Part shown: in pieces, positions 1-8,510 of the stretch
Layout: the number at the start of each line of letters is the position of its first letter
Position numbering within the stretch: the stretch's first letter is position 1
Assembly (NCBI RefSeq): GCF_000423765.1
Contig: NZ_AUIP01000015.1
Span: forward strand, 16,299-80,298
Origin: Streptococcus porci DSM 23759
GTDB taxonomy: Bacteria > Bacillota > Bacilli > Lactobacillales > Streptococcaceae
Reading direction: 5' to 3'
DNA length: 64,000 nucleotides
The notes under the pieces: generated by a model
What the model saw: the letters and a program-made list of their open reading frames with translations, nothing else
Told to the model about the DNA's origin: nothing
The model's database searches: none
Made by a program: the position numbers and the translations under genes

Positions 1-134
1 GGAAGTTGTCAGTTAGGAAAATTATTTTTCAGAAATTCCCTAGCTATTATCTGCGAAAAGAACACTTCTGTTCTACGAAACAAGCAGTGAGAAAAGAATC
101 ATAAAAGATTATAATTGGGGAAGGAGGTATCACA

Positions 135-1076
135 ATGCTTGTTAAAAAAATTCAATTAGATGACAATAATCCTGATGTTACATTAACCACTTATGTTTTG
201 GATGATTCTGCTGAATTGCTGAATAGAAAAAAACGCCCTGCAGTTCTCATTTGTCCTGGGGGAGCCTATCTCAACTGTTCCGATCGTGAAGGTGAACCAG
301 TTGCTCTTGCCTTTGCGGCTATGGGTTACCATGCCTTTGTTCTCCGTTACAGCGTGTTTTTTGAAGCTACTGAAGACGGATTTGCTGAACTTTTAGCAGG
401 TAAAACATTTGAAAAACGTGATCACTCGATTTACCCAGCAGCCATCAGAGATATTGCCAAGACTTTTGCCGTCATTTATGACCATGCGGATGAATGGTTA
501 GTTGATACTGAAAAGATTGCTATCTGTGGTTTCTCAGCAGGTGGTCATAATGTCCTCAATTATGCTGTTCATTATGACAAACCAGTCATAACAGATAGCT
601 TTGATGTTGACAAGGTCAAACCAGCTGCGGTTATAGCGGGTTATCCTATTTCGGACTATCTTTTTATGAAAGAATCTGTTACTAAACAGGATGAAATGGC
701 CCAAGGACTCTTCAAACTGTCAAACCTTGCCTTTTTTGGAAAAGAGAAACCCTCTGAGGATGTCTTGGCAGAGGTAAGTGCTGCACAACAAGTTAGCCCA
801 TCAACACCACCGATGTTTCTATGGGCAACGGCAGGTGATAATCTTGTCCCCGTTGGTCATACCACACGTATGGCAACGGCATTAGCTGATGCAGGTGTCC
901 CGTTTGAGGTTCATATCTATGAGGAAGGGAAACATGGTCTATCTCTAGCTACCCAAGCGACAGCAAAGGCACTAACAGAGCTTAATCCGATTGCCTCAGA
1001 CTGGATAAAATCAGCAGACACTTGGCTCCAAAAACGCTTTGCTTTACCGTTAGAAGAAAAAAGTAGATGGGCATAG
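135..1076 (+). CDS. Alpha/beta hydrolase, acetyl-esterase-like
   Basis: The protein is 313 aa with an alpha/beta-hydrolase fold and no signal peptide or membrane segment, so it is probably a cytoplasmic esterase. An oxyanion-hole motif PGGAY lies near residues 41-45. The nucleophile elbow GFSAG centres on Ser134. Asp235 (in TAGDN) and His267 (in GKHG) complete the triad. This arrangement resembles the BD-FAE/acetyl-xylan-esterase group (family knowledge). AAGGAGG at 121-127 sits 7 nt before the ATG and fixes the start. It stands upstream of a glycosidase/PTS locus, so removal of acetyl groups from imported sugars or glycosides is a reasonable inference, but the substrate is unknown. Confidence 0.8.
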   Translation: MLVKKIQLDDNNPDVTLTTYVLDDSAELLNRKKRPAVLICPGGAYLNCSDREGEPVALAFAAMGYHAFVLRYSVFFEATEDGFAELLAGKTFEKRDHSIYPAAIRDIAKTFAVIYDHADEWLVDTEKIAICGFSAGGHNVLNYAVHYDKPVITDSFDVDKVKPAAVIAGYPISDYLFMKESVTKQDEMAQGLFKLSNLAFFGKEKPSEDVLAEVSAAQQVSPSTPPMFLWATAGDNLVPVGHTTRMATALADAGVPFEVHIYEEGKHGLSLATQATAKALTELNPIASDWIKSADTWLQKRFALPLEEKSRWA

Positions 1077-1192
1077 GAAACCTCTTATTGTGGTAAAATG
1101 GATTCAGCAGTAAAATAGTAGGACAGGACACGATGTAGAGATTTCTTGAATTAGATTGGAAAAGCTCAGTTCATAAATTGCTCCACAAATAC

Positions 1193-1217
1193 TAGTTACT
1201 AACTATTTTATTAGTTA
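1193..1217. promoter_or_regulatory. Overlapping inverted repeats before the RpiR gene (candidate operator)
   Basis: TAGTTA-C-TAACTA is a perfect palindrome at 1193-1205. Its right arm also pairs with TAGTTA at 1212-1217 across a 6-nt spacer, giving three alternating half-sites. A TATACT -10-like box (1216-1221) overlaps the last half-site, just upstream of the GGAG ribosome site (1224-1227) and the ATG at 1236. The position suits autoregulation by the RpiR protein, which is an inference. Confidence 0.35.
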
Positions 1218-1235
1218 TACTTTGGAGAACGACCT

Positions 1236-2030
1236 ATGCAACATATTTCTATTGTAAGTGAGTTGTTAAAATTCATTAATCAAACTAAGCAAGATAATGT
1301 TAATTTTGCTATTGCAGAAGGAATGCTTAACCATTTTAAGGATATTCCAAGTATTTCGATTCATGAATTGGCTGAACTCTGTTATGTGTCATCTGCTTCA
1401 ATTTCGCGATTTGTCAGACAACTAGGTTTTTCAAGTTATGGTGAGTTTAAAAATCAATGTCGTATTGTTATTGACATTGATGTTGATTATTCGGTTAAAG
1501 TGACTAAAGCAGATGGCAAAGACCTAGAACCTATTTTTCGACGTTACACTAATAATATCAAAGAAAATTTAGATTATAATTTAGAACATATTGACTTTGA
1601 ACAATTAGAACGTGTTGCAAAAGCCATTTTTGAAGCGGATGAAGTAGCTTATTTTGGCTTTCAATTTGCTACCTTGATAGGGCAACATTTTCAGCAAAAA
1701 ATGGCTGAAAGTAATAAATTTGTTCGATTAGGAGATACTTATGAAAAACAAGTGGAGTATGCTAACTCTATGACTCCTAATAGTGTTGCCATTATTGCAT
1801 CGCTTGAAGGTGGTTTCTTTTATCGAAGTCCTGAAATTTTTCAAATTTTGAAAGACAAACAAGCTAAAATTATTGCTATAACCATGAACCAACCGTCTAG
1901 GGTGTTACAGGCGGTGGATGAACTTCTTATTTGTAATAAAAATAATTCTGATACAGAAGGGCGTCTTTCATTACTCTACATGATAGAATTACTTTTAATG
2001 TACTACTATGTTAACTACAAATTTCAATAA
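1236..2030 (+). CDS. MurR/RpiR-family transcriptional regulator
   Basis: The protein is 264 aa, the usual family size. An N-terminal helix-turn-helix domain (about residues 1-77) has its recognition region around SASISRFVRQLGF. A C-terminal SIS sugar-phosphate isomerase-like domain (about 125-245) is expected to bind a phosphosugar. RpiR proteins sense sugar phosphates and control adjacent catabolic genes. This gene lies directly upstream of, and codirectional with, a GH1-deacetylase-PTS operon, so local control is likely. GGAG at 1224-1227 supports the start. A terminator-like hairpin follows the gene, so regulator and operon are probably separate transcripts. Confidence 0.85.
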   Translation: MQHISIVSELLKFINQTKQDNVNFAIAEGMLNHFKDIPSISIHELAELCYVSSASISRFVRQLGFSSYGEFKNQCRIVIDIDVDYSVKVTKADGKDLEPIFRRYTNNIKENLDYNLEHIDFEQLERVAKAIFEADEVAYFGFQFATLIGQHFQQKMAESNKFVRLGDTYEKQVEYANSMTPNSVAIIASLEGGFFYRSPEIFQILKDKQAKIIAITMNQPSRVLQAVDELLICNKNNSDTEGRLSLLYMIELLLMYYYVNYKFQ

Positions 2031-2035
2031 ATTTT

Positions 2036-2066
2036 AACAGGAGCTTAGAAATCTCCTGTTTTATAA
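2036..2066 (+). terminator. Rho-independent terminator after the RpiR gene
   Basis: An 8-bp stem, AACAGGAG (2036-2043) with CTCCTGTT (2053-2060), has a 9-nt loop and is followed by a short T run. It begins six bases after the stop codon. Confidence 0.65.
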
Positions 2067-2103
2067 TGTTTTGAAAAGACTATTAGATGGGAGATACTAT
2101 GAG

Positions 2104-2137
2104 TTTCAAGAGTTGAAATTTATTTCATTTCTTGAAA
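2104..2137. promoter_or_regulatory. Tandem TTTCAA/TTGAAA inverted repeats before the GH1 operon
   Basis: TTTCAA-GAG-TTGAAA (2104-2118) is a perfect inverted repeat. A second, shorter copy (TTTCA, 5 nt, TGAAA) occupies 2123-2137. They lie 74-107 bp before the GH1 start codon in an otherwise AT-rich leader. That is a plausible position for binding by the RpiR regulator encoded just upstream. Binding itself is an inference. Confidence 0.4.
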
Positions 2138-2210
2138 TTTTTGTGTATGTTTTGTTATTGTATTACCTTTTAACTCTTGATAAATTAATGGTAACAAAAG
2201 GAGGAATGAG

Positions 2211-3596
2211 ATGACAAAACAATCATTTTATTGGGGAGTATCAACGAGTGCTTTTCAAATTGAAGGAGGCTTTGATGAAGAGGGGAAAGGACTTGCGACT
2301 ACAGATGTCCGAAAAGTTCCTGATGGTTTGGCTAATACACATGTAGCTAGTGACCATTTCCATCATTATGAAGACGATATCAAATTAATGAAGGAGTTAG
2401 GGGTTAATCTTTATCGTTTTTCATTTAGTTGGTCACGTATTATGCCAGATGGTCACACAGTTAATCAAGAAGGCCTAGCATTCTATCATCAAGTTATTGA
2501 TTTATGTTTATCTTATGGAATTACACCTTTTCCAACGCTATATCATTTTGAAATGCCTCAAGCCTTAGTAGATGAGTATGGTGGTTGGCGATCAAGGAAA
2601 TGTATTGATGATTATGTCCATTATGCGACAGTGTGTTTTGAGGCTTTTAAAAATAAAGTTTTCCTCTGGGGAACTATTAATGAGCAACTAGTTGTTACTG
2701 GTGCTCCAGAATTAACAGGGAATAAAGCAGATAATACGAAAGATATGCTAATTGGTACTTACCAGATGAGTTATCATATGTCTGTTGCCGAAGCAAAGGC
2801 CATTGAACGTTTGAGGAACATTATTCCGAAAGCTAAGGTAGCAACAGTTTCAGCAACTCAAAATATTTATCCGTTAACGAGCAAGCCAGAAGATGTCTTG
2901 GCAGCGATGGATGCTGAGGAGTTGACGATGTACATGTTTTTAGATATGTCTGTTTATGGAGAATACTCACCAAGATTACAATATCTATTGAAACGTGATG
3001 GTCTCTTTCCTGTAATGCAAGATGAGGATAATCTGGTATTGAAAAATAACTGTCCAGACTTTATTGGAGTCAACTATTACTGTAGCGGCTGTGTCAAAGA
3101 AAATGAGTCTAGAGATATTCCAACAACAGGTATTCCTTTTACGCGTTCCAGTGCTTATACGATGATTGTCAATCCTGAGTTATCTCCAACTGAATGGATG
3201 GCTTCTGGTATTGATCCTATTGGTTTAAGAACAGTCTTATATAAATTGTTTAATCGTTATCATCTCCCAATGCTTATTACAGAAAATGGAATGGCTTATT
3301 CAGAAGAAATGGTAGACGGTATGATTGAAGATGACTACCGTATTGATTATTTAGAAAAACATATAGAGCAAGTTTTAATTGCCAAAGAAGAAGGCTATCC
3401 GATACTAGGGTATTCGCCGTGGTCTTTTATTGATTTAGTGAGTTCTCATCAAGGATTTAAAAAGCGTTATGGCTTAGTTTATGTCAATAGAACTGATACA
3501 GATTTAAAAGATTGCCTGCGCTATCCTAAAAAAAGCTATTATTGGTATCAAAATATGATTAAGGAGGATATTAACGGTGACAAAATTATTGATTAG
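2211..3596 (+). CDS. Glycoside hydrolase family 1, probable 6-phospho-beta-glycosidase
   Basis: The protein is 461 aa, full length for GH1, cytoplasmic, a single TIM barrel. The acid/base Glu158 is in WGTINEQ, where most family members have NEP, and the nucleophile Glu358 is in LITENG. The C-terminal stretch with Ser411/412 followed by GFKKRYG (415-421) matches the Ser-Lys-Tyr phosphate-binding signature of 6-phospho-beta-glucosidases and galactosidases. A phosphorylated substrate delivered by the PTS permease two genes downstream is therefore likely. AAAGGAGGAATGAG precedes the ATG. The last 20 nt overlap the next gene, indicating translational coupling. The exact sugar is unknown. Confidence 0.87.
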   Translation: MTKQSFYWGVSTSAFQIEGGFDEEGKGLATTDVRKVPDGLANTHVASDHFHHYEDDIKLMKELGVNLYRFSFSWSRIMPDGHTVNQEGLAFYHQVIDLCLSYGITPFPTLYHFEMPQALVDEYGGWRSRKCIDDYVHYATVCFEAFKNKVFLWGTINEQLVVTGAPELTGNKADNTKDMLIGTYQMSYHMSVAEAKAIERLRNIIPKAKVATVSATQNIYPLTSKPEDVLAAMDAEELTMYMFLDMSVYGEYSPRLQYLLKRDGLFPVMQDEDNLVLKNNCPDFIGVNYYCSGCVKENESRDIPTTGIPFTRSSAYTMIVNPELSPTEWMASGIDPIGLRTVLYKLFNRYHLPMLITENGMAYSEEMVDGMIEDDYRIDYLEKHIEQVLIAKEEGYPILGYSPWSFIDLVSSHQGFKKRYGLVYVNRTDTDLKDCLRYPKKSYYWYQNMIKEDINGDKIID

Positions 3597-4344
3597 GGCA
3601 GATGACCTTGGCTACAGTGAAGGCGTTAATTTAGGTATTGCTAAAACTGTTGAACATGGTTTAGTGAAGTCTGTAGGAGTAATGGTTAATATGCCAACGG
3701 TAGAAGCAGGCTTAAGTCTATTAAAAGGTTACGATATTTGTTTAGGGCAGCATACCAATATTTGTCTTGGGAAACCTATCCTTCCTCCAGAAGAGATTCC
3801 TAGCCTTTGTCAAGAAAATGGGGAATTTCGCAGCAGTAAGTGCTACCGTGAAGCCTTTAAAAAGGGTGAAGACTTTGTTGTTTTAGAGGAAGTTGTTAAA
3901 GAAATTGAAGCACAATATCACCGATTTGTTGCATTGACTGGTCAGGAACCAAGTTATTTTGAAGGACATGCTGTTGCTAGTCCAAACTTCTTTAAAGGGT
4001 TAGAAATCGTAGCAGCAAAATATCATCTTCCCTATTTTGCAATGTCAATGGATGGTGATCCTGTTCTATTCGGACAAACAAAAGTTTATTCAAGAATGCC
4101 AGAAGATTTTGTCGCTTACGAGAACAATCCCTTCTCACTTATTGAAGAAACTGTCATAAATAGTCATGAGGATGGTTGTGACTTGCTTGTTTTTCATCCT
4201 GGTTATATTGATGCTTATTTATTAAGACACTCTAGTATGACAACTTTACGAGCCTATGAAGCGGATATGCTCATTCAACCGTGGGTAGCTGAGTGGTTGA
4301 AAAAACAAAATATAGATTTAGTAACATATAAAGATTTGAAATGA
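3577..4344 (+). CDS. ChbG/YdjC-family carbohydrate deacetylase
   Basis: The protein is 255 aa and cytoplasmic. The family signature appears as RADDLGYSEGVNLG, with Asp10 and with His59 (GQHTN) and His131 (EGHA) as likely metal ligands. FHPGYID lies near the C terminus. Characterised ChbG removes acetyl groups from chito-oligosaccharides or their 6-phosphates. The start is a GTG at 3577 with a strong AAGGAGG at 3561-3567, inside the 3' end of the GH1 gene. Clustering with an RpiR regulator and a PTS suggests that the imported sugar may contain an acetylated amino sugar. That substrate guess is inference. Confidence 0.82.
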   Translation: MTKLLIRADDLGYSEGVNLGIAKTVEHGLVKSVGVMVNMPTVEAGLSLLKGYDICLGQHTNICLGKPILPPEEIPSLCQENGEFRSSKCYREAFKKGEDFVVLEEVVKEIEAQYHRFVALTGQEPSYFEGHAVASPNFFKGLEIVAAKYHLPYFAMSMDGDPVLFGQTKVYSRMPEDFVAYENNPFSLIEETVINSHEDGCDLLVFHPGYIDAYLLRHSSMTTLRAYEADMLIQPWVAEWLKKQNIDLVTYKDLK

Positions 4345-4354
4345 GGGAAAAGGA

Positions 4355-5761
4355 ATGGCAAATAATAAAGAAATCGCCCAAAAAGTGTTGAGTGTTGTTG
4401 GAGGTGCTGAAAACATTAATAGTGTTGTTCATTGTATGACACGATTACGATTTAATCTTAAAAATAGGTCCTTAGTTAATGATGATGAAGTTAGAAAAAT
4501 AGACGGTGTTATTGGAGTTGTCAATAATAATCAGCAATACCAAGTCGTTATTGGAACAAATGTTCCAAAGGTATATGATGAACTTTGTCAATTAGGAAAT
4601 TTTACTAAGGAAAAGCAGATAGATGAGAATTTAGATGCAGGTAAGGTGAGAGAAAAATTAACCTTAAAAACACTTGGAAATAATATTTTGAATTACATGT
4701 CTCGCAGTATGACCCCTCTTATTCCTGTAATGCTAGCGGCAGGGCTTTTTAAAGCTTTGAATGCAGTTCTAGGTCCAAGTTTGCTAAATCTGTATCCTGA
4801 AACGAGCAATTTATATCTTTTATTTAATTTTATCTTTGATGCAGGTTTTTACTTTTTACCTATCTTTGTTGGTATTAATGCTGCACAACAGTTAAAAATG
4901 GAAAGTCTTTTGGGTGGATTCATAGGAGCTATTTTGATTGCTCCTGGATTAATAGCACTAGTTAACGAACAAAAAAGTTTTGATATTTTAGGATTGCCAG
5001 TGCCTATGAACAATTATTCACAGACGGTTATTCCGGTTATGTTATCTGTCTATTTTATGAGCTTAGTTTATAAAGTTGTCAAAAAATATATGCCAGATGT
5101 TTTGACAACTCTATTAACGCCATTTTTATCGGTTCTTATTACAGTTCCAGTTGCGCTCTGTTTCTTAGCACCATTGGGCAGTCAAATAGGAAGTTTCATC
5201 AGTGGTGGTTTATTAGCTTTCAGCGATAAAACAGGTTTCATTGGTTCAGGGATAATGGGAGCTATTTGGCAGTTTCTTGTGATGACAGGTATGCACTTAG
5301 CCTTGATGATGCCTATGTTAGCAAGCTTTTTTGAAACAGGTCAAATGTCAGGAGCTGCTATTGCAGCAGGTTTCTCAATTTGGGCATGTTTTGGTGTTGC
5401 CTTAGGAGCATCGTTACGGTTAAAAGATAAAAAGAAAAGAAGTACAGCAATTGGAGCCTTCATCTCTGGAATTATTGGTGGCGTTACAGAGCCAACACTT
5501 TATGGTATTTGTTTTACTTATAGAAGGTGTTTTATCGGTCTTATGCTTGGAGGATTTGTTGGCGGTGCCTATAGTTATATCACGAATGCAACCACTTATG
5601 TTATGTCAAGTGCTAATTTCCTATATCTCATCAGCTTTACCGGTGGAACAACAGCCAACCTTGTCAATGGCATTATCTCTTGCTTACTCTCTATGATTGT
5701 TGCAGCGGTAGTTACTTATTTGTTTGGGTTTAAAAAAGAAGAATTGGATAGGAATTATTAA
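4355..5761 (+). CDS. PTS sugar transporter subunit EIIBC (glucose/beta-glucoside superfamily)
   Basis: The protein is 468 aa. An N-terminal EIIB domain (about 1-80) carries the phosphorylated Cys27 in HCMTRLRF. An EIIC membrane domain (about 100-460) has roughly ten hydrophobic segments and the GGVTEPTLYGI motif typical of the family. No EIIA domain is fused and none is encoded nearby, so a shared EIIA(Glc)-type donor is presumably used. It starts 10 nt after the deacetylase stop, as third gene of the GH1 operon. A strong terminator follows. The likely role is uptake and phosphorylation of a beta-linked or amino-sugar oligosaccharide. Confidence 0.88.
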   Translation: MANNKEIAQKVLSVVGGAENINSVVHCMTRLRFNLKNRSLVNDDEVRKIDGVIGVVNNNQQYQVVIGTNVPKVYDELCQLGNFTKEKQIDENLDAGKVREKLTLKTLGNNILNYMSRSMTPLIPVMLAAGLFKALNAVLGPSLLNLYPETSNLYLLFNFIFDAGFYFLPIFVGINAAQQLKMESLLGGFIGAILIAPGLIALVNEQKSFDILGLPVPMNNYSQTVIPVMLSVYFMSLVYKVVKKYMPDVLTTLLTPFLSVLITVPVALCFLAPLGSQIGSFISGGLLAFSDKTGFIGSGIMGAIWQFLVMTGMHLALMMPMLASFFETGQMSGAAIAAGFSIWACFGVALGASLRLKDKKKRSTAIGAFISGIIGGVTEPTLYGICFTYRRCFIGLMLGGFVGGAYSYITNATTYVMSSANFLYLISFTGGTTANLVNGIISCLLSMIVAAVVTYLFGFKKEELDRNY

Positions 5762-5771
5762 GTAAAGAAAC

Positions 5772-5808
5772 AATCTTGTCAAAAGAAAACATTTTGACAA
5801 GATTTTTT
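5772..5808 (+). terminator. Terminator of the GH1-deacetylase-PTS operon
   Basis: A 13-bp perfect stem has arms at 5772-5784 and 5792-5804 and a 7-nt loop, followed by TTTT. It begins 10 bp after the EIIBC stop codon. Confidence 0.88.
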
Positions 5809-5840
5809 ACAAGATTAATGATGGTCATTTTAAAATCCTC

Positions 5841-6883
5841 ATTTGTCAAATTAAGCTAGACAATTTCACCTGACTCAGAAAAACTTGATACGACGTTTGG
5901 TAGTTCAAGGACCTCCTTGGGATGCGATTTCTCTTATCAGCTACAGCTGATAAGAATGTTTGAGAAAGTCCGCTGAAATCCATCTGCTTTGGAAGTCCAT
6001 GACGTCTCAATAAACCGTTAGAATGTTCATTTAGTCCACGTTGACCGGGGCAACCAGGATCCGCAAAGAAAATGTCAATGTCCTGTTTGTTAGAAATTGA
6101 CTTCCAATTCGAGAATTCCTTCCCGCAATCAAAAGTGATGGACTTGAAGAGATTCTTAGGAAACCGGGACATCCATTGGTTGATGGCTTCCTCAATATCA
6201 CTTGCTTTTCGTCCCTTAGTTTTCAGTGTAATGATGACTTTAGAGAGGCGTTCAACTAAGGTAATGACCGCACTTTTGTGTTTCTCGCCAACAATGGTAT
6301 CTCCTTCGAGGTGTCCGAACTCTGTATGAAAATCAGGATAGAGTTCAGCTCTTTCACGTAAATCTCTGCGAAAAGCTTGTTTTCCTCGCCTCTCTTTCTT
6401 CCCATTTGGCTTTCGTTTGCCTTGCCAAGGCATATCCTCTTTCTTGAAGATGTCACGGTCAGCTAAGCGATAGAGAGTACGCATGGAACAAGGGATTTTA
6501 TCAGGATGGATTCCTTTTATCGTATCGAGGCTCCAATCTGATGCTAGATAGGATTGAATAAACTCTTGTACTGGTTTGGTGAGTTGGGTCTTTTGCCGGG
6601 CACAATGCCTCTTGTTGGCTTTGTAGCGTTGATAATAGTCATAAGCTGAATGACCTATTTTCAGAAAAGAGATAACATTATAAATGGTTTGTCTCGCTCT
6701 TCCAAGTGACTTGGCAATAGCGCAAACTTTCTTATCTTCTTGGTAATAAGCCTCTATCATGACGAGTTCATTTGTGGTAAGATGAGTATAGGTCATTTAT
6801 GTTAGTTCCTTTCAGACAAATGTGGTAGTTTATCTGAGCCTAACATAGATGGCTTTTTTCTGTCTAGCTTAATTCTACGAAAT
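5841..6883 (-). mobile_element. IS30-family insertion sequence
   Basis: This element of about 1.04 kb is bounded by inverted repeats sharing the 14-bp core AATTAAGCTAGACA (5849-5862, and as its complement 6861-6874). The outer bases are similar but not identical. It contains one transposase gene on the minus strand whose stop codon lies inside the left repeat. I could not see a convincing target duplication. It separates the PTS arm from the GPH-symporter arm of the sugar locus. Confidence 0.8.
5846..6796 (-). CDS. IS30-family transposase
   Basis: The protein is 316 aa and appears intact. An N-terminal helix-turn-helix lies around KSLGRARQTIYN. The integrase catalytic core shows the DDE triad: Asp in HLEGDTIVG, Asp in ITFDCGKEF and Glu in GLNEHSNGLLRR, followed by the usual IS30 arginine-rich segment. 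The length fits the family. A Shine-Dalgarno-like AAAGGAAC precedes the ATG on the minus strand. Nothing in the frame suggests decay, so the copy may be active. Confidence 0.93.
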   Translation of the reverse strand: MTYTHLTTNELVMIEAYYQEDKKVCAIAKSLGRARQTIYNVISFLKIGHSAYDYYQRYKANKRHCARQKTQLTKPVQEFIQSYLASDWSLDTIKGIHPDKIPCSMRTLYRLADRDIFKKEDMPWQGKRKPNGKKERRGKQAFRRDLRERAELYPDFHTEFGHLEGDTIVGEKHKSAVITLVERLSKVIITLKTKGRKASDIEEAINQWMSRFPKNLFKSITFDCGKEFSNWKSISNKQDIDIFFADPGCPGQRGLNEHSNGLLRRHGLPKQMDFSGLSQTFLSAVADKRNRIPRRSLNYQTSYQVFLSQVKLSSLI

Positions 6884-6912
6884 GAACACACAAGAACTAA
6901 TATTAGGCTATA

Positions 6913-6939
6913 GAGGAACCGCTTTCTTATTGTTATACT
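6913..6939 (+). promoter_or_regulatory. Extended -10 promoter with cre-like site for the GPH symporter gene
   Basis: TGTTATACT (6931-6939) is an extended -10 box about 45 bp before the ATG. Just upstream, 6913-6927 (GAGGAACCGCTTTCT) matches 13 of 15 positions of the WTGNAANCGNWNNCW catabolite-response element, and it would cover the -35 region. Carbon catabolite repression by CcpA is therefore possible. The promoter lies outside the IS30 element. Confidence 0.4.
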
Positions 6940-6983
6940 AAACTTGTAAAAACCAATAGACAATAAATAAAGGAGTTCTTCTT

Positions 6984-8372
6984 ATGGAAAATAAACAGCC
7001 AAAAGAAAAATTAGATGGTAAATTTGCTTTCTTCCATGCCACATCGGTAAATGGACCGGCAATGGTTATCGCTGCAGCAATGGCGACATTTTTAAGTGTC
7101 CATATGACGGATAATCTTGGGATAAGTGCCACATCGGGTGCTTTAATCATGCTGATTGCAACTCTATGGGATGCTATTAATGACCCGATGATGGGAGTTT
7201 TAGCTGACCGTACGAAATCTAAGTGGGGACGTTATCGTCCATACTTTATTCTAGCTCCGTTGCTTTTAACTTTTTTTGCCACTATGGTATGGTTGGTTCC
7301 TGACTTTTCTACTACAGGTAAATGGTGGTATTTATTGGTAATGTACATCGGATATGGAATGACCGTAACTATGTACACCATGCCTCAAATGGCTATTTTG
7401 CCCGCTCATGTTAAAGATGATAGCAAACGTAATTTGATTATCTCATTGGGAGCTGGTACAACTGCAATTGCTTTTACGATTGGTTCTTCTTTTGGGATGG
7501 ACATCAAAGGATTATTTGAAAAGTGGTTGGGTGTATCAAACGGTTATATTCCTTTTATGTTTATTTTAGGAATTTTATCTTGTATAACTTTCTGGGGACT
7601 ATTTGCAACCTCTAAGGAAAAATACATCGAACCACTACCAGAGCGTCCTTTAACGGAAGATTTAAAACGTATTCTTAAACATAAAGAGTTGGCTCCATTC
7701 ATTGTTGTCTGGGTATTAGCCTCACTCGGATATGGTTTAGGATTTGCTGCTTCTGTTTACTATATCATGTACTATTTAGCAAGACCAGACCTTATCAGTA
7801 CATATATGGCTGCAACATCTCCAGCAGGTATCATTTCAATGATGGTAATCATGCCATTGACGTTAAAATATTTAAAAACGGCTCAAAAAGCGCTTGCTTT
7901 CTCAGTTTTTGCTTCTGGAATTTTCTTCGTTAGTTTATTCTTTTTTGGAAGTTCAAACTTTACTTTATTAATTGTTCTTAGTTTTGCGGCTGCTCTTTTC
8001 TCAACAATGCAAAATGCCTTGGTTAACGTTTTGGTTAACGACGCGATTGACTACATCCAATTCACAGAAGGTATCTCTGCAAACGGTGTGATTTCTTCAA
8101 TTAAAGGATTTGCTCAAAAATGCGGTAATGCATTAACAAACTCGGGTGTCTTATTCGTACTTGGTTTAGTAGGTTATGTACCGAATGCTGTAGGTCACCA
8201 AAATGAAGCGACAATGTTTGCGATTAATTTCCTTCGATTTGGAGCGCCTGTTGTGATTGGATTACTGATGCTATTAGCTTTGCGTTTCAATCCAGTTGAG
8301 AAACATCGTGAAGATATTGCAACCATGAAATCTATGATTCGTGACCATTCAGATGATAATCACGAGGCCTAA
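6984..8372 (+). CDS. GPH-family glycoside/pentoside/hexuronide:cation symporter
   Basis: The protein is 462 aa with about 12 membrane segments (MFS_2 superfamily). The loop after helix 2 reads DAINDPMMGVLADRTKSKWGRYRP, with the acidic and basic residues typical of MelB/XylP/UidB-type carriers. It lacks the C-terminal EIIA-like domain found in LacS. It should import an unphosphorylated glycoside with Na+ or H+. The GH2 and GH3 genes downstream would hydrolyse it. AAGGAG lies 8-13 nt before the ATG. Confidence 0.88.
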   Translation: MENKQPKEKLDGKFAFFHATSVNGPAMVIAAAMATFLSVHMTDNLGISATSGALIMLIATLWDAINDPMMGVLADRTKSKWGRYRPYFILAPLLLTFFATMVWLVPDFSTTGKWWYLLVMYIGYGMTVTMYTMPQMAILPAHVKDDSKRNLIISLGAGTTAIAFTIGSSFGMDIKGLFEKWLGVSNGYIPFMFILGILSCITFWGLFATSKEKYIEPLPERPLTEDLKRILKHKELAPFIVVWVLASLGYGLGFAASVYYIMYYLARPDLISTYMAATSPAGIISMMVIMPLTLKYLKTAQKALAFSVFASGIFFVSLFFFGSSNFTLLIVLSFAAALFSTMQNALVNVLVNDAIDYIQFTEGISANGVISSIKGFAQKCGNALTNSGVLFVLGLVGYVPNAVGHQNEATMFAINFLRFGAPVVIGLLMLLALRFNPVEKHREDIATMKSMIRDHSDDNHEA

Positions 8373-8392
8373 CACCAACTGAATATAGTGGC

Positions 8393-8428
8393 AACGACAC
8401 GGTTGGTTTATATCAACGTGTCGTTTGT
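8393..8428 (+). terminator. Hairpin after the GPH symporter gene
   Basis: Arms at 8393-8405 and 8414-8425 pair over about 12 bp with one bulged G, followed by a weak T-containing tail. It may be a partial terminator or an RNA processing/stability structure between the symporter and GH2 genes. Confidence 0.55.
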
Positions 8429-8510
8429 CTATTAACAAAGATATGATGGAATAGAGAGGAATTGGTGTGAACATTTGGGTTTCCAAATGATTTTGACATC
8501 AGGTAATAAA

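Noticed and set aside
3577..3596. The 20-nt GH1/ChbG overlap as a frameshift or fusion
   Set aside because: Both proteins are full length and the second has its own strong ribosome site, so this is ordinary translational coupling.
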